Part shown: positions 52,731 to 62,989 of the stretch, piece after piece
Layout of the letters: each line of letters opens with the position of its first letter
Numbering within the stretch: the first letter of the stretch is position 1
Origin: Cryoendolithus antarcticus
Lineage: Eukaryota; Ascomycota; Dothideomycetes; Cladosporiales; Cladosporiaceae
Assembly: GCA_002077065.1 (NCBI GenBank)
Contig: NAJO01000064.1
Location: 110,351 to 174,350, forward strand
Length of the DNA: 64,000 nt
Reading direction: 5' to 3'
Notes under the pieces: model-generated
Seen by the model: only the letters and a program-made list of their open reading frames with translations
Told to the model about the DNA's origin: nothing
The model's database searches: none
Translations under genes and position numbers: made by a program

Positions 52731-55700
52731 ATGTTGACTCGACCTCTCGTGAGCAGCACAAGTCGGCCGCCTTTGCCGACGCGCTCCGTGACTATCGGGC
52801 AGCAATACCCACATACGCAGCAACTGCGAAGGCCGGCACCGCCCTCGCGTCTAAGCAGTGTCCGCTCAGCCTCGGGGCCCAGTCAGCATGTCGATCTTGA
52901 CGAGTATGATAGTGCGTGGCGGAACGAGGTGGCACAGAAGAACAATGCATCGTTAGGACACGTCGAGTCTGGCGAAGATGTCGCAGAGGAAGGCCGACCT
53001 CGGAAAAAAGCAAAAATAGAGTCGGAAGCGATCATGGTGTCAAGTCCTACGGATCTAAACGACGAGGTTCATGATATCCCACCAGATGATGCTCATGCCC
53101 TCTTACCGGGCGCACCGATGCCACTACCTCCTGGACCTCAGCCAGCACTGAGGAAACCTACCCCTAAGAAGCAACTAAACCACGATCCCTTACGCAAAGC
53201 TACTGGTCTACAGCCTCCAGCCATTGCTATCCGTCTGCCCGCGCCGAAGAGTATTGCCGACTTCTCCCCTTGGTCTGGCACTCATCCCGAAGACGTATTG
53301 AACGAGACGATCATCAAGGGAGGCTACTATGACAAACCACCCAACCCCTCGCAAAACGAGACGAACTCTGCCCGGCATAGCATCTGGCCGAACCTGAGCC
53401 AGAAGAATAATGTCGCACTCCATACGCTGTCACATCTCTTTACGCAGGTGCTTGAGAAGCGTGCAGCAATGGGCCGGATCACAGCGCCAAGTAGCTTCAA
53501 GCCACCACCTCGAGTGACTGTGACGGACACGAAGCGTGAAGCTTGGCTGAAAGATCTAGCAAATCTGGCAATTCCCCTCAGGAGGCAGAGTAGAACCATA
53601 CCTCATGGGATCAGGGGCAAGGGTTTGCTGGAGCAATGCTTGGCCAAGGAGATACCGTTGTCAAGAGCAATCTGGCTCGCTAAGTGCGTGGGTGCGAATG
53701 AGCTTAGAGCGTTCAGACGGAAGGGTGTCAGTGGAACCGCTGGAGCACAGGGCGAGGCGAAGTGGTTGAGAGATTGGACTGTGGGTGTGCAGCAGTTCTT
53801 CGAGGGCGTTGTGGCGGAGTGTGGAAAGGAAGACTGGAGGAAGCAGATCGATTATGCTATCAAGCTTACTTCTTCGCTGTACACAGAAGGACTCGTGGAG
53901 AAGGTAGAATATCTGGATTGGGTTGTGAGAATGCTCGGATCTGCGGAAGAGAAGAACCTACCACTCTGGGCCATCATGGTACAAATATACTGGAAGGAAC
54001 TAGTCAAGTTGGGATATCGAGGTCGCAGATTGGCTACTGCGATCTTAGAGCATCTGCATGGACTGGAAGCGCAGACCTCGACAGCGTGTGTGGCTTTGAA
54101 GGAAAGACTACGGAAGCTCATCGCGATCCTGGCAGTCACTGAACAAGGCTGCCTGGTCGTTCCAGCAACGTGGGAGAAGTACAAGCATCTGCTCTCTCCC
54201 GTAGAGAGAGCTATACCTGTGCACTTGCGGGTCGCTGTCACCAGCGTCACAAGACGCAATGAGCGACTTGCGGCACCCATGACGCGCACTTCTAGGAATA
54301 CCAGGAGTCGGATGTTGCGTCTCGTAGATCTGTTGGACGCTGTCGACCTGAGGCTTGACATTGTCAAACTTGCGTCGCAATGCCTAGCGTTATTGCCCGA
54401 TATCAATGGCCTGGTGTCCGGACTCCTGAGTTGGACGAGCTCATCCTTTCGCAGCGGGGATGCCCGAGTGTATGTTGCTGCTGGCGTCCTCGAGCAATTG
54501 TACAAAGCTGGCTACGACATTGACAATGCCATCTCGGCGTACCTGCAGACCGACGTTGAGATAACGCCAGCGGAGACGAATAATGTAGGCCTTGTCGTCG
54601 CCCAGCTGGTACAACGAGATTGCTTCGCTGTGGGCGTTTACTTGCAGTGGCTCATTGTCAATGGCGCCGCTTCGACGAGGTCATCTCCGACCCCTACGGC
54701 TTCTATTCTCACGGCACTTCCGCGCGAGAAGATCCCACGACATCTGGCCAGCCTTCGCGATGCTCTGCTCGCGCGCTACGGTTTGGTAGCGCATGAGTCA
54801 GCTGCCATCTGCAGCATGTTCGACGGCATCACGCTGGAATTGCAGGAAGGACGCACCAAGTTCATCGACCGAAGCGGTATGCTGCAATCGTTATCGACGT
54901 CCGCACGATCTACGCTTTCGACTTCGTTGGTGCAACGGATTGCATTACAAGCGAAGCACGATGGTATCACCAATGCAAACTTCTGCCTCCTTCGCGATGT
55001 CTTCGAGCAGGCCTGCCAACACCTTGCCATTTCAGCACTCATCGTAGCTACAACAGCGACCGACGACTTCGCTGCTTTGGCTTCCGCGACTGACACTCTG
55101 GCCACATACGCACTCGCCTTAGCAGCCCTTGGACAACTCAGCCCACTCTTTCATGCGCTGTACAACCAGCACGTCCAACTTCGCACGCATCGAGATTTCG
55201 ACCGCACGTTTCTTCTAGCACTCCTTCGCCTTGCCGTGCGGCTGCCTGGTCTTGATCCGAGTGTTGCAATCTTACTGAAGAATGATCTCATTCTGTGCGA
55301 CCAACGCTCCAGCGCTGCCGCTTGTTCGCCCGCGAGCGATAACCTCGTGAGCATTATCGCAGAGCAATTGGACAATGATGATCAGATCGATGCGGTCTTT
55401 GCAAGTGGCAATACGATGGACGAAGCTACATTCAACAGGGTCTTCCTGAGAGTCATGGCGAGGGCAGATGGAGTTGGAAATGATGGAAAGACCGCTCAGA
55501 GCCGACTATGTGGATGGGTGGAGCAGCTGAGAGTCATAGATGCGCCAGAGCTCGAGAAGCTGGGCAAAGAGTATGTCAATTTGGTGATGAGCAAAGGCGA
55601 CTTATTGGTGGCTATTCCAGCCGGCGTGTTGGCATTGGTGGCGAGTGGGTGTCTGACGATTGACAGCATCTTCCCGACATCAGGGGCCTGTGACCAGCCA

Positions 55701-57071
55701 AGTGTTGCACTGTCATGGCTGCGATTCTTGGCTGAGCCGTTGATTCTTGGCACGTTTACGACAAGCGAGCTATATGCTTTCGAGCTTCAACGGCAACAAT
55801 TCTGCGACGAGGAGCATGTGAAGGTAATTGAGCTCCTGTGCAGAGTAGCAGACCTGGACATACCTGCCACGGAGACCACGTGGGTGATGAACCTTTCGCT
55901 GCGTCTCAACGTCGCGTCAAAGGGCGAGCAGAGCCTGCTTGACGACAGGCGACTACCAGGAAGTGTGAGCAAGACTATTCTTCAATGCAAGCGTCCGGTT
56001 GCTAGGATTCTTGATCTTTGCGAGATCATCCACACTGCCGATGCGCTAAATATCGCAGTGACGATTAATTGGTTGCAAGCGCAAGCCTTGACTCCCGGCA
56101 GTAGCAACGGGAATGGCGAGATCCGCCATGCTCTTCTCGAAGCATTCCGTAGCGATTCGGTGGTCTGGCCCCAGCTACTATCGGCTGCGCCACCGGAGAT
56201 GTTGAAGAGCATCCATGATTCTGCAGTCGACCTTGTTTTACTCGCAGCATCAAGTGGGAGCCAGGACAACGATGCAGCTACTGCCAAGATGACCGAACGT
56301 TGCTGTATGCTCATGGATCTGACATATCCTGCTGTGTGCACTCATGACAATACGCACGTCTTGACTACGGTCTCGGATCGGATCAAGGTCATCACTACTG
56401 CATTGGGAGAATCAGACATAGCTTCGCAGCACCAACTCGTCGCCAACCTGCAGACGCTACTGCATGTACTCGCGCTGTACAGCTCTTCGCCATCCGAGAG
56501 CTCGGATACGCAAGCGCGGGTGCGAGTGTCTACGATCTTGCAGAGCCTCTTGGCGCGCCCTCTCCAGCAACAAGGTTCGCCGCTCCCGCAAGATACCATG
56601 GAATGCATTCACGACGTCGCTGCTCTGTACATTGATGCCCTTTCCCCCGCAGAGCTCAGCGCTCTACTTAAGGCTCTCCCGGTTCCTGCGGCGAAGTCAC
56701 ACTATCTCGCCTCTCTGCTCCCAGATTCCCGTCCGCAAGACGCCAACTTAGCAGTAGCTACACGCGTGCCCGCTTCACGACCTTCACGAGCGCTGCCTCC
56801 GAGTGCTGCCGCAAGACCTCCAGCTCCTGTGCGCCCTCGACCGCCGTTCCCACAGTCCGGTAGCGCAGTGCCATTACCACAGCCCGGTAGCGCAGTCCCG
56901 TTGGAAATTATGCCGCCTCGCCAAGCAACACAGCAGGTTCCAATCCCGAGTGAAGTGAAGTACGCGCCTTTCCAAGTCAAGCGCTGGGAGGTCTTGCCGG
57001 ATGCTACGCCTACCGTGGGAGAGAACGATTGTGCGATTGGGCTGGGAATGTTCGGAGCAAGGAAGGTGTAG
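52731..57071 (+). CDS. MED12: Mediator kinase-module subunit 12 (MED12/SRB8)
   Basis: The large adaptor subunit of the CDK8 kinase module of Mediator, acting in the nucleus. A single exon; 1446 aa from the first in-frame ATG (MLTRPLVSSTSRPPLPTRS). The open frame continues 29 codons further upstream without an ATG, so a short upstream exon remains possible. The N-terminal about 150 residues are disordered with an NLS-like RPRKKAK. The Med12 core follows: PPAIAIRLPAPKSIADFSPW then SGTHPEDVLNETIIKGGYYD, and later IPHGIRGKGLLEQCLAKEIP then LSRAIWLAKCVGANELRAFR, the family hallmark. The rest is long alpha-helical solenoid. The C-terminus is Pro/Arg/Gln rich with a short repeat (QSGSAVPLPQPGSAVPL). 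Length fits fungal orthologues. Confidence 0.92.
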   Translation: MLTRPLVSSTSRPPLPTRSVTIGQQYPHTQQLRRPAPPSRLSSVRSASGPSQHVDLDEYDSAWRNEVAQKNNASLGHVESGEDVAEEGRPRKKAKIESEAIMVSSPTDLNDEVHDIPPDDAHALLPGAPMPLPPGPQPALRKPTPKKQLNHDPLRKATGLQPPAIAIRLPAPKSIADFSPWSGTHPEDVLNETIIKGGYYDKPPNPSQNETNSARHSIWPNLSQKNNVALHTLSHLFTQVLEKRAAMGRITAPSSFKPPPRVTVTDTKREAWLKDLANLAIPLRRQSRTIPHGIRGKGLLEQCLAKEIPLSRAIWLAKCVGANELRAFRRKGVSGTAGAQGEAKWLRDWTVGVQQFFEGVVAECGKEDWRKQIDYAIKLTSSLYTEGLVEKVEYLDWVVRMLGSAEEKNLPLWAIMVQIYWKELVKLGYRGRRLATAILEHLHGLEAQTSTACVALKERLRKLIAILAVTEQGCLVVPATWEKYKHLLSPVERAIPVHLRVAVTSVTRRNERLAAPMTRTSRNTRSRMLRLVDLLDAVDLRLDIVKLASQCLALLPDINGLVSGLLSWTSSSFRSGDARVYVAAGVLEQLYKAGYDIDNAISAYLQTDVEITPAETNNVGLVVAQLVQRDCFAVGVYLQWLIVNGAASTRSSPTPTASILTALPREKIPRHLASLRDALLARYGLVAHESAAICSMFDGITLELQEGRTKFIDRSGMLQSLSTSARSTLSTSLVQRIALQAKHDGITNANFCLLRDVFEQACQHLAISALIVATTATDDFAALASATDTLATYALALAALGQLSPLFHALYNQHVQLRTHRDFDRTFLLALLRLAVRLPGLDPSVAILLKNDLILCDQRSSAAACSPASDNLVSIIAEQLDNDDQIDAVFASGNTMDEATFNRVFLRVMARADGVGNDGKTAQSRLCGWVEQLRVIDAPELEKLGKEYVNLVMSKGDLLVAIPAGVLALVASGCLTIDSIFPTSGACDQPSVALSWLRFLAEPLILGTFTTSELYAFELQRQQFCDEEHVKVIELLCRVADLDIPATETTWVMNLSLRLNVASKGEQSLLDDRRLPGSVSKTILQCKRPVARILDLCEIIHTADALNIAVTINWLQAQALTPGSSNGNGEIRHALLEAFRSDSVVWPQLLSAAPPEMLKSIHDSAVDLVLLAASSGSQDNDAATAKMTERCCMLMDLTYPAVCTHDNTHVLTTVSDRIKVITTALGESDIASQHQLVANLQTLLHVLALYSSSPSESSDTQARVRVSTILQSLLARPLQQQGSPLPQDTMECIHDVAALYIDALSPAELSALLKALPVPAAKSHYLASLLPDSRPQDANLAVATRVPASRPSRALPPSAAARPPAPVRPRPPFPQSGSAVPLPQPGSAVPLEIMPPRQATQQVPIPSEVKYAPFQVKRWEVLPDATPTVGENDCAIGLGMFGARKV

Positions 57072-59012
57072 CCATCGGGCGTAGGACAGAGAAGTCGCAG
57101 GTACTGGGACTGAATGCCTGGGGCTGTTGTTGGCCTTTTTGCTGCGTTCAAGCGAATTGTGAGGCTTGTATATCTAGTACAGCCTGAATGGAAACGAAGA
57201 CACCTACGATCAATACGCGTTGCTGCATTCATCTCGTTCATTCCCCATCAATCCAGCCGTTTCGTCCGCATCACTTTGAGAGCACTGGAACATCAGACAG
57301 AACCGAGTTTCCGGCGTACTACGCGAGTCGTTGTCGTCGTTCGTCTTCGTTGTTGCGCGAAGACCCGAACTCGGATTTCTCCGACGGACTTGTCTTTGGT
57401 GAGAACTAGTAAGTACTACAACGAGTCGCGAGGCATGTAGTCCTGTCAGATGGATGGGTGCCGAATCATCTGGCTCAGCTCAATCAAAACGGTAGCTTTG
57501 TCTACATTACCCTCAGCACGGGCTGCTCTTCAACCAGCTCATTCACGCCTCTTAGCTCGGGCTCGCGCTCAGCTTGCCATCTGCACCCGCTTCATCTTTC
57601 CACAAGTGCTTCGTCGTACCTCAGTACGTCAGTCGCGGTCGCGCCTTCCCTAGATCCTCTCACATCGAACTCACTGCGCGTATCTTCCATCTGAAGTTAT
57701 TCGGACAACACTATCGCTCGACCAGTCTTCCCTTTGCGCATCGATCAGTCAACTGGCATAGTCTCACGGCACCTTGCACAACGAAGCTGGTGAAAGCGCT
57801 TCATGTCCATGGTTCACATATACTGGTTGAGTAGCATTCTTCGCGAGATCGCAGGAGATTACAAGTATACCGCACTCCGCTCTCAATCTGTACTGGTCAT
57901 GTCCAAAACGATCGCTATCACGCCGATATATGCTGGCTGGACAAGAAGCTGTCTGATCGCAAGGTCCAGGGAAGGTGCACTCCAGCACAGGTTTGCAGCT
58001 GTGAGAGCAGGGAGAATCGTAGCTGTCCACACTGTGCAAGGGATACGTCAGGACATTACCGTACGCTAGATCAAAATGAAGAATGCACATCTTGCATCGA
58101 CTTATCGACGTGGGCATGTTTACGTACAAGCTAACTGTCGCTGTTGCAAAGGGACGAGGTCTCTGAAGCCTGGGGCTTCAAGATACTAAGATTCGACCTC
58201 ACTGCACCAAGAGCGACACCTAGGGCAATGGCGGTAATGTCAAGTCAGTACAGTTTAACCACATAGACCACTTCGTGTCTGTCATCTGCGCTCGCTGTAT
58301 GGCCTAGGACTAACTCTTTCTCACAATCTTCCAGAGTCACTTTTCCCGATTTCATGTTTCTCCTATAGTACTCACATGAGTGTAGACACATTTCAATATG
58401 AGTCTTTCTCCACGAATCTGCCTTTCGGAGGCTGGAATCCAGGATCCTCTACGAGCTCCAGCTACGACATCGTCCTGCATTTCTTGTGCTGCTCTCGAGA
58501 CCTCTAGCGCTCCTACTGGTAAACATCCCTGGCCTTGGCAAAGTTCCAGATCAGCAAGTTGCGGTGTGATCTCGTATGCCGGTAAGCAGAGTGCTATCAT
58601 GGTCTCGACCGTCTACTGATGGCTTTCCGGTAGAGGCATGGCTGATCCTTCGTTCCTCAGTCAGCGTTGTCGGGGATCGATCATGGCATGGAAGTATTGA
58701 ATACATATCCACGCCAAAGGCAACCAACCCGTACATTTCGATGCTTCGCAGTCGCCCAGAGCAGCTGAGTGGTTACCAATAACCAGGATCTCTACCGGTC
58801 TTGACCGTAATGGGAAACTCAGAGCTTGCCCACCCTGGACAAAATGCTTTTCATGCGAGGCACTCCTTGGCCCCTGTCAACCCTTTTAGTATCGAAGCTG
58901 TTGCACTGGACAGGCCACGCAAAATGATGATGCCAAACTGCAAAAGTTTGATTTGATGTTCCGGTACCCTATCAGGCGTCAATTTTGGGTCAAGAGAAGA
59001 TTAATCATTCGT
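57072..59012. other. Long intergenic, no supported gene
   Basis: About 1.9 kb of normal base composition with several overlapping short ORFs (up to 121 codons), none with recognisable features. It marks the change from gene-dense sequence to the repeat-rich end of the window. Confidence 0.5.
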
Positions 59013-59093
59013 TGACCTACGGGAATCGAACCCGGCTCTGCTCGGAGCTCTCTGGATGAAAGCGAGCGATGCTAGCCGATACACCATACCGGA
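59013..59093 (-). tRNA. tRNA-Glu(UUC)-like sequence, degenerate
   Basis: Read on the minus strand, the 5' part matches a tRNA-Glu: tccggtatggtgta, then a D-arm ggctagcatc, then an anticodon loop ctttcat with TTC. A T-arm cgggttcgattcccg is intact. The 3' acceptor strand (taggtca) does not pair with tccggta beyond three positions, and about 9 extra bases sit between the anticodon and T arms. It is therefore either a decayed tRNA gene or one with an unusual insertion. It lies at the edge of the RIP-like block. Confidence 0.45.
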
Positions 59094-59164
59094 TCGCCAT
59101 TATCCTACGCTCTTTTGATTGTATATGTAATAGATCTCTATCACAAGGTCCCTACTCGGCCTCT

Positions 59165-60490
59165 ACCGGAAACCCCGTTCGGGACCGGTCCGGCGCCGTA
59201 CCTTAAGAACTCTAGAAACAAGAGGGCCTCTAAAGGCTATGACGATAGCATACTCGTATAAAGGCTAAAACCTATAAGTAAGGCGTAAGTATTAATAATT
59301 TAAAGCCCGGGGTATTAGGGTTCGTAGCCTAACGGACTAGTCTAGGCCTATAAGGCCCGGATCGGCTACGCCCGACCGAGGCTAGGCTTAGCGAAGGAGG
59401 GATACCTATATTAGCCCTAGCTCTTCCCCCCTCGTTTCCTCTCCCTATTAATTTAAGTATCTATATATATAATATATACTATACGACTACTTTATTATAC
59501 TACGGACTATATACGTACCTTATAGTTAGCGCGGAGTCCGGCGTCTATACCTCCTATTATATACTAATCTCCCCTCCTTCTCTTTCTTTTCCTATCCCGT
59601 GTCTTTAACGCCTAACTACGCCTAGTTTCTAGTAGAGTCCTTATATTCTATAAAACGCCTACTACTAATTTAACTTACTAGGAGTTCTATCCCTTTTTTA
59701 CTCCTCGCTTCCTTCTTGTCATTTCCTATGCTTCCCTTAGACTATTATTTATCTAAGTATTACTATACTTTACCTTAAGGTCGTCTATCGTAGCGTTGTC
59801 CTTAAGGTTTTCTAAGGGCTCCTACGATGTTTTATAGTATTCGGCCTATTTTATAAGGACTTCCCTCCTATTCCCCCTCTTTTTCGTCCTCGCGTAGACG
59901 ATTTCCCTTACTTACTATTCTTCGTAAGTCTAAAAGAGGACGGGGTCCGGTTAGTTATTGTCGGAGACCTATCCTAGTAATAGGTCGTTACTAGCCGGTC
60001 GTAATAAATCGGTTTAAGATAAGATAAGAATTTATACGCCTAATCTAGTGCTCTAGTAGCCTATATAGGAAGCTATCCTATAAACTATCTAAGAAGAAAA
60101 CTACTTATTATAGTAAAAACCTCTAATCCTTTCCCTTATATTACTTTTATAGTTAGTTTACCTTCTAGAAGTGTACTAGACTATGTGCTAGTTATACTCC
60201 TACTCCTTATCTTAAGTATTTATCCTCCTCTTACCTACCTCCTTCCTTCTCTCTAGCTCCCTCTTAGTCTCCTCTACTAGATTAAACTATATAATATATC
60301 CTTAATCTAGGATCTATTAGGTAATCCTTTTTAGGTTATCTAGGCTATTTATTATTACCCTAAATAATCTATCCTTTCCTTGCCTCTAGATCTCCCCTCT
60401 CTCCTATACCTAGGAATTTTAGCTTATTACTATATGCTTAATATTCTAGGAGAGGTAGTGTCGTAGGGCTAATTTACTAGACCGCTAGTC
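59165..60490. repeat. RIP-mutated AT-rich repeat relic
   Basis: About 1.3 kb with runs of TA-rich sequence and almost no CpA or TpG dinucleotides. For example, the 60-base stretches at 59461 and 59521 have none on the + strand, and CpG is retained. No ORF of 60 codons lies within the block. CpA/TpG loss with TpA gain is the mark of repeat-induced point mutation. The original element cannot be identified. The block ends abruptly at the LTR of the next element. Confidence 0.8.
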
Positions 60491-60493
60491 TAG

Positions 60494-60928
60494 TGTTACG
60501 GTCACGTTCCGCGGGACGAAGGAAACGCCTCAGGGCGCACCTTGTCGCACGGCTACATCACGTGACACAGCCTTGGCAACAGATCAACAGAGCACGCAGA
60601 CCAGGTCGCTGCTCCGTCGCTCTGTCCTTGGCAACAGAACATGGGAGAGCAACAGGCCAACAGAGCAGACAGAGCGCTCTGTTGCTCTCCTGCTCTGTCT
60701 TACACTGATCACACTTGATCATGGACGACTCTTATAGGTATATAGCGAGCGAGAGTGCCTTCTGCATCTCTCGTGTTCAACTCATTGTTCATAGTGACTG
60801 ATTGGAATCATTCTCCCAGGCCACTTGTGCATTCTGTTAGCATCCCTCGCCTAGCCCTCTGTACTCCAGCTCGACTTCACTCTCTAAAGAATACTCTGAC
60901 CCTTGTCACTTACGACTCTGTCGTAACA
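60494..60928 (+). repeat. 5' long terminal repeat (435 bp)
   Basis: Bounded by a perfect 7-bp terminal inverted repeat, TGTTACG at the start and CGTAACA at the end. It contains a TATA box, nested palindromes (60645-60697) and two copies of ccttggcaacaga (about 60571 and 60626). Without the 3' LTR the boundaries rest on the inverted termini and on the position of gag. Confidence 0.8.
60733..60744 (+). promoter_or_regulatory. LTR TATA box and inferred transcription start
   Basis: tataggtatata in U3 of the LTR. A start about 30-40 bp downstream would fall near 60770, next to gtgttcaa at 60773-60780, which matches the complement of the candidate primer-binding site. Confidence 0.5.
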
Positions 60929-60931
60929 ACT

Positions 60932-60939
60932 TTGAACAC
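60932..60939 (+). other. Candidate self-priming primer-binding site
   Basis: ttgaacac begins 3 nt after the LTR end and is complementary to gtgttcaa at 60773-60780, the predicted 5' end of the element's own transcript. I see no match to the usual initiator-tRNA primer site. This layout resembles the self-priming of Tf1/sushi-type elements. Confidence 0.5.
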
Positions 60940-60946
60940 CCTCAAG

Positions 60947-62962
60947 ATGAGTGACCCTACCCGAACTGGACGAGGTACACCCGCACCTAGCGAGGCTGGA
61001 TCAGGACAACGACGTTCTGCCAGAACCACCAACAGCGACCAGGCCCATGGACACAACAAGGTCGCCAAACCGGACTTCTTCCACGGAGACCGGAACGCCC
61101 TTGAAGACTGGATCAGCCAGGTCGAACTCTACTTCATCTTCAGCGATGTCGATGAAGACAAGAAAGTTCTCTTCGCCACTTCCTTCATGCGAGGACGAGC
61201 GCAACACTGGATCAAGCCATACTTGCGCAAGTACCTCGATGGGACTCTGGACGACGACGAACGCCCGATGTTCGAATACTTTGTCAAGTTCAAGATCGGA
61301 CTTCGTGCCATCTTCGGCATCTCCAACGAGAAATCTATCGCCATACGACAGATACAGAACATCCAACAGACCACCTCTGCCTCTGACTACTCCGCTAAGT
61401 TCCAGGAGTATGCTCAGATCACCGACTGGGACGATGATGCTCTCATGGTCATGTTCCACAGGGGACTCAAGGATAACGTCAAGGATGAGCTCATGAGACA
61501 CGACAAGCCTCCCGAGGCTCTCGGGGAACTCATTCAGCGGGCCATCCGCATAGACGACAAGCTCTACGATCGAGCCATGGAGAAACGACGCGACTTTCGC
61601 CCCCGTACCGGAAACATCTATCCAACAAACTTCAGCAACACACGCGGTCGCAACAATCGTAACGACCGCGGTGACCCGATGGACCTCTCCGCTACCCAGA
61701 AGGGACGATCGTTTGCCAACAAGCCAAAGGGCAAAACTACCGGACTGACCTGCTACAACTGTAGCAAGGTAGGGCACATCGCCCGGAACTGCCGCTCGCC
61801 CAAGAAAGAGGGCACGGTGCAGCGCACGCAGTTCAATGCTGTCCTTCCACGAGAGAAGGTACAGTTTAACATGATGACCAGACAGCCACGTCAGAAGACC
61901 AACAAGAGCTCCCTATTCGGGACGGCTCTTCTCGACAACGAACCTGAGACGCCCCAGTACCAATCGGGAGCGCTCATGATCGAGACTTCTCAGCCCGACC
62001 ATGGACTCCTTCACTGGACGGCGTGTCATGAGGACACTTGCCCCATCCATGCAGGCGGGAAGATAGACGCAGGCTACTACCCACGAAACGGATCCTACGA
62101 AGAACCAAATGAGCTCGACGAAGACGGCTGCCCACCGCCGAATTGCTTCCTCGACGCCAAGGGCGAACGCATCCACTACAACACTGCAAATCGAGAAGCG
62201 AACAGTGTCAAGTTCGAATCCGGCTGCAAGAACCGATTCGAGTACACCAACTACGAGCGTCCCCCTACGCCATTTGCTAGACCCGAACCCGTCAAGCAGA
62301 TCTTAGGAATCCTACCGAACCCCGACGCCACTCGAGAGTACGTCGATGACTCAGACACGGGATCAGACCACGGACACACCCCTGAAGCGTCAGACGACGA
62401 CAGCGACGATGAGGTCGACTATTCTGCTCATCAGCCCGAGAACATACAGTTCGTCGCCGAAAACGCAGGGCCAATCCAGGCCATTGTTAAACTACTTCGG
62501 GCGTCTCACAAGCACGTATTCCCACTCGTCAATGGGTACCACAAGGTCCACCCAAGCTACTTCGACCTTCTACTCGAACGTATCCGAGCAGAGTTCTGGA
62601 ACAACGACTTGGTGAACATTGACTACGACTTCAAGAGTTTCGTCAAGGAACAGCCACCACTCGGAAGCGTGTTCTCACCCGAAGGATACCTGGTGCCAGA
62701 CGGAACGTTTGTCAATGCAACGCTACGACAGCATGTGACAGACGTCAAGACCAGATATCGACGATGTCAGCAATTTCAGGAGGAAGCGCACGCCCGGATT
62801 CTGGCTACCGACGCCACAAGCGTGCAAGTCAGGACGGTTCTAATGCACATACGCCAGCGATCAATGGCCACGAAGCAACCCATGCCCAATGGCTGGGAAG
62901 ACAATTACGTCAAGGCCATCAAGGCGTACGGATTCATCACCAAAGAATCGGGAAACGACTAA
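60947..62962 (+). CDS. gag: Retrotransposon Gag with long C-terminal extension
   Basis: Structural polyprotein of the element, 671 aa, from the ATG at 60947 (MSDPTRTGRGTPAPSEAGSG); the open frame upstream lies inside the LTR. A retrotransposon-gag capsid region occupies about residues 45-200 (ALEDWISQVELYFIFSDVDE, AQHWIKPYLRKYL, FQEYAQITDWDDDALMVMFH). A single CCHC zinc knuckle, CYNCSKVGHIARNC, is at 269-282. About 390 further residues follow, acidic and with a Cys/His-rich patch (HWTACHEDTCPIHAGG). That is unusually long for a Gag. It ends in TAA directly after the slippery heptamer. Confidence 0.92.
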   Translation: MSDPTRTGRGTPAPSEAGSGQRRSARTTNSDQAHGHNKVAKPDFFHGDRNALEDWISQVELYFIFSDVDEDKKVLFATSFMRGRAQHWIKPYLRKYLDGTLDDDERPMFEYFVKFKIGLRAIFGISNEKSIAIRQIQNIQQTTSASDYSAKFQEYAQITDWDDDALMVMFHRGLKDNVKDELMRHDKPPEALGELIQRAIRIDDKLYDRAMEKRRDFRPRTGNIYPTNFSNTRGRNNRNDRGDPMDLSATQKGRSFANKPKGKTTGLTCYNCSKVGHIARNCRSPKKEGTVQRTQFNAVLPREKVQFNMMTRQPRQKTNKSSLFGTALLDNEPETPQYQSGALMIETSQPDHGLLHWTACHEDTCPIHAGGKIDAGYYPRNGSYEEPNELDEDGCPPPNCFLDAKGERIHYNTANREANSVKFESGCKNRFEYTNYERPPTPFARPEPVKQILGILPNPDATREYVDDSDTGSDHGHTPEASDDDSDDEVDYSAHQPENIQFVAENAGPIQAIVKLLRASHKHVFPLVNGYHKVHPSYFDLLLERIRAEFWNNDLVNIDYDFKSFVKEQPPLGSVFSPEGYLVPDGTFVNATLRQHVTDVKTRYRRCQQFQEEAHARILATDATSVQVRTVLMHIRQRSMATKQPMPNGWEDNYVKAIKAYGFITKESGND

Positions 62963-62989
62963 ACCTCGTCGACAAGAGCGATCGACGAG
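62950..62989 (+). promoter_or_regulatory. -1 ribosomal frameshift signal gag/pol
   Basis: Slippery heptamer GGGAAAC (62950-62956) in the gag phase G GGA AAC, an 8-nt spacer that includes the gag stop, then a perfect 8-bp hairpin (ctcgtcga 62965-62972, tcgacgag 62982-62989, 9-nt loop). Slipping back one base carries ribosomes into the pol frame, which is open from the slip site to the window end. Confidence 0.85.

Noticed and set aside
59165..60490. Centromere-like or natural AT isochore
   Set aside because: The loss is specific to CpA/TpG with CpG kept, and the block is short, so RIP of a repeat explains it better.
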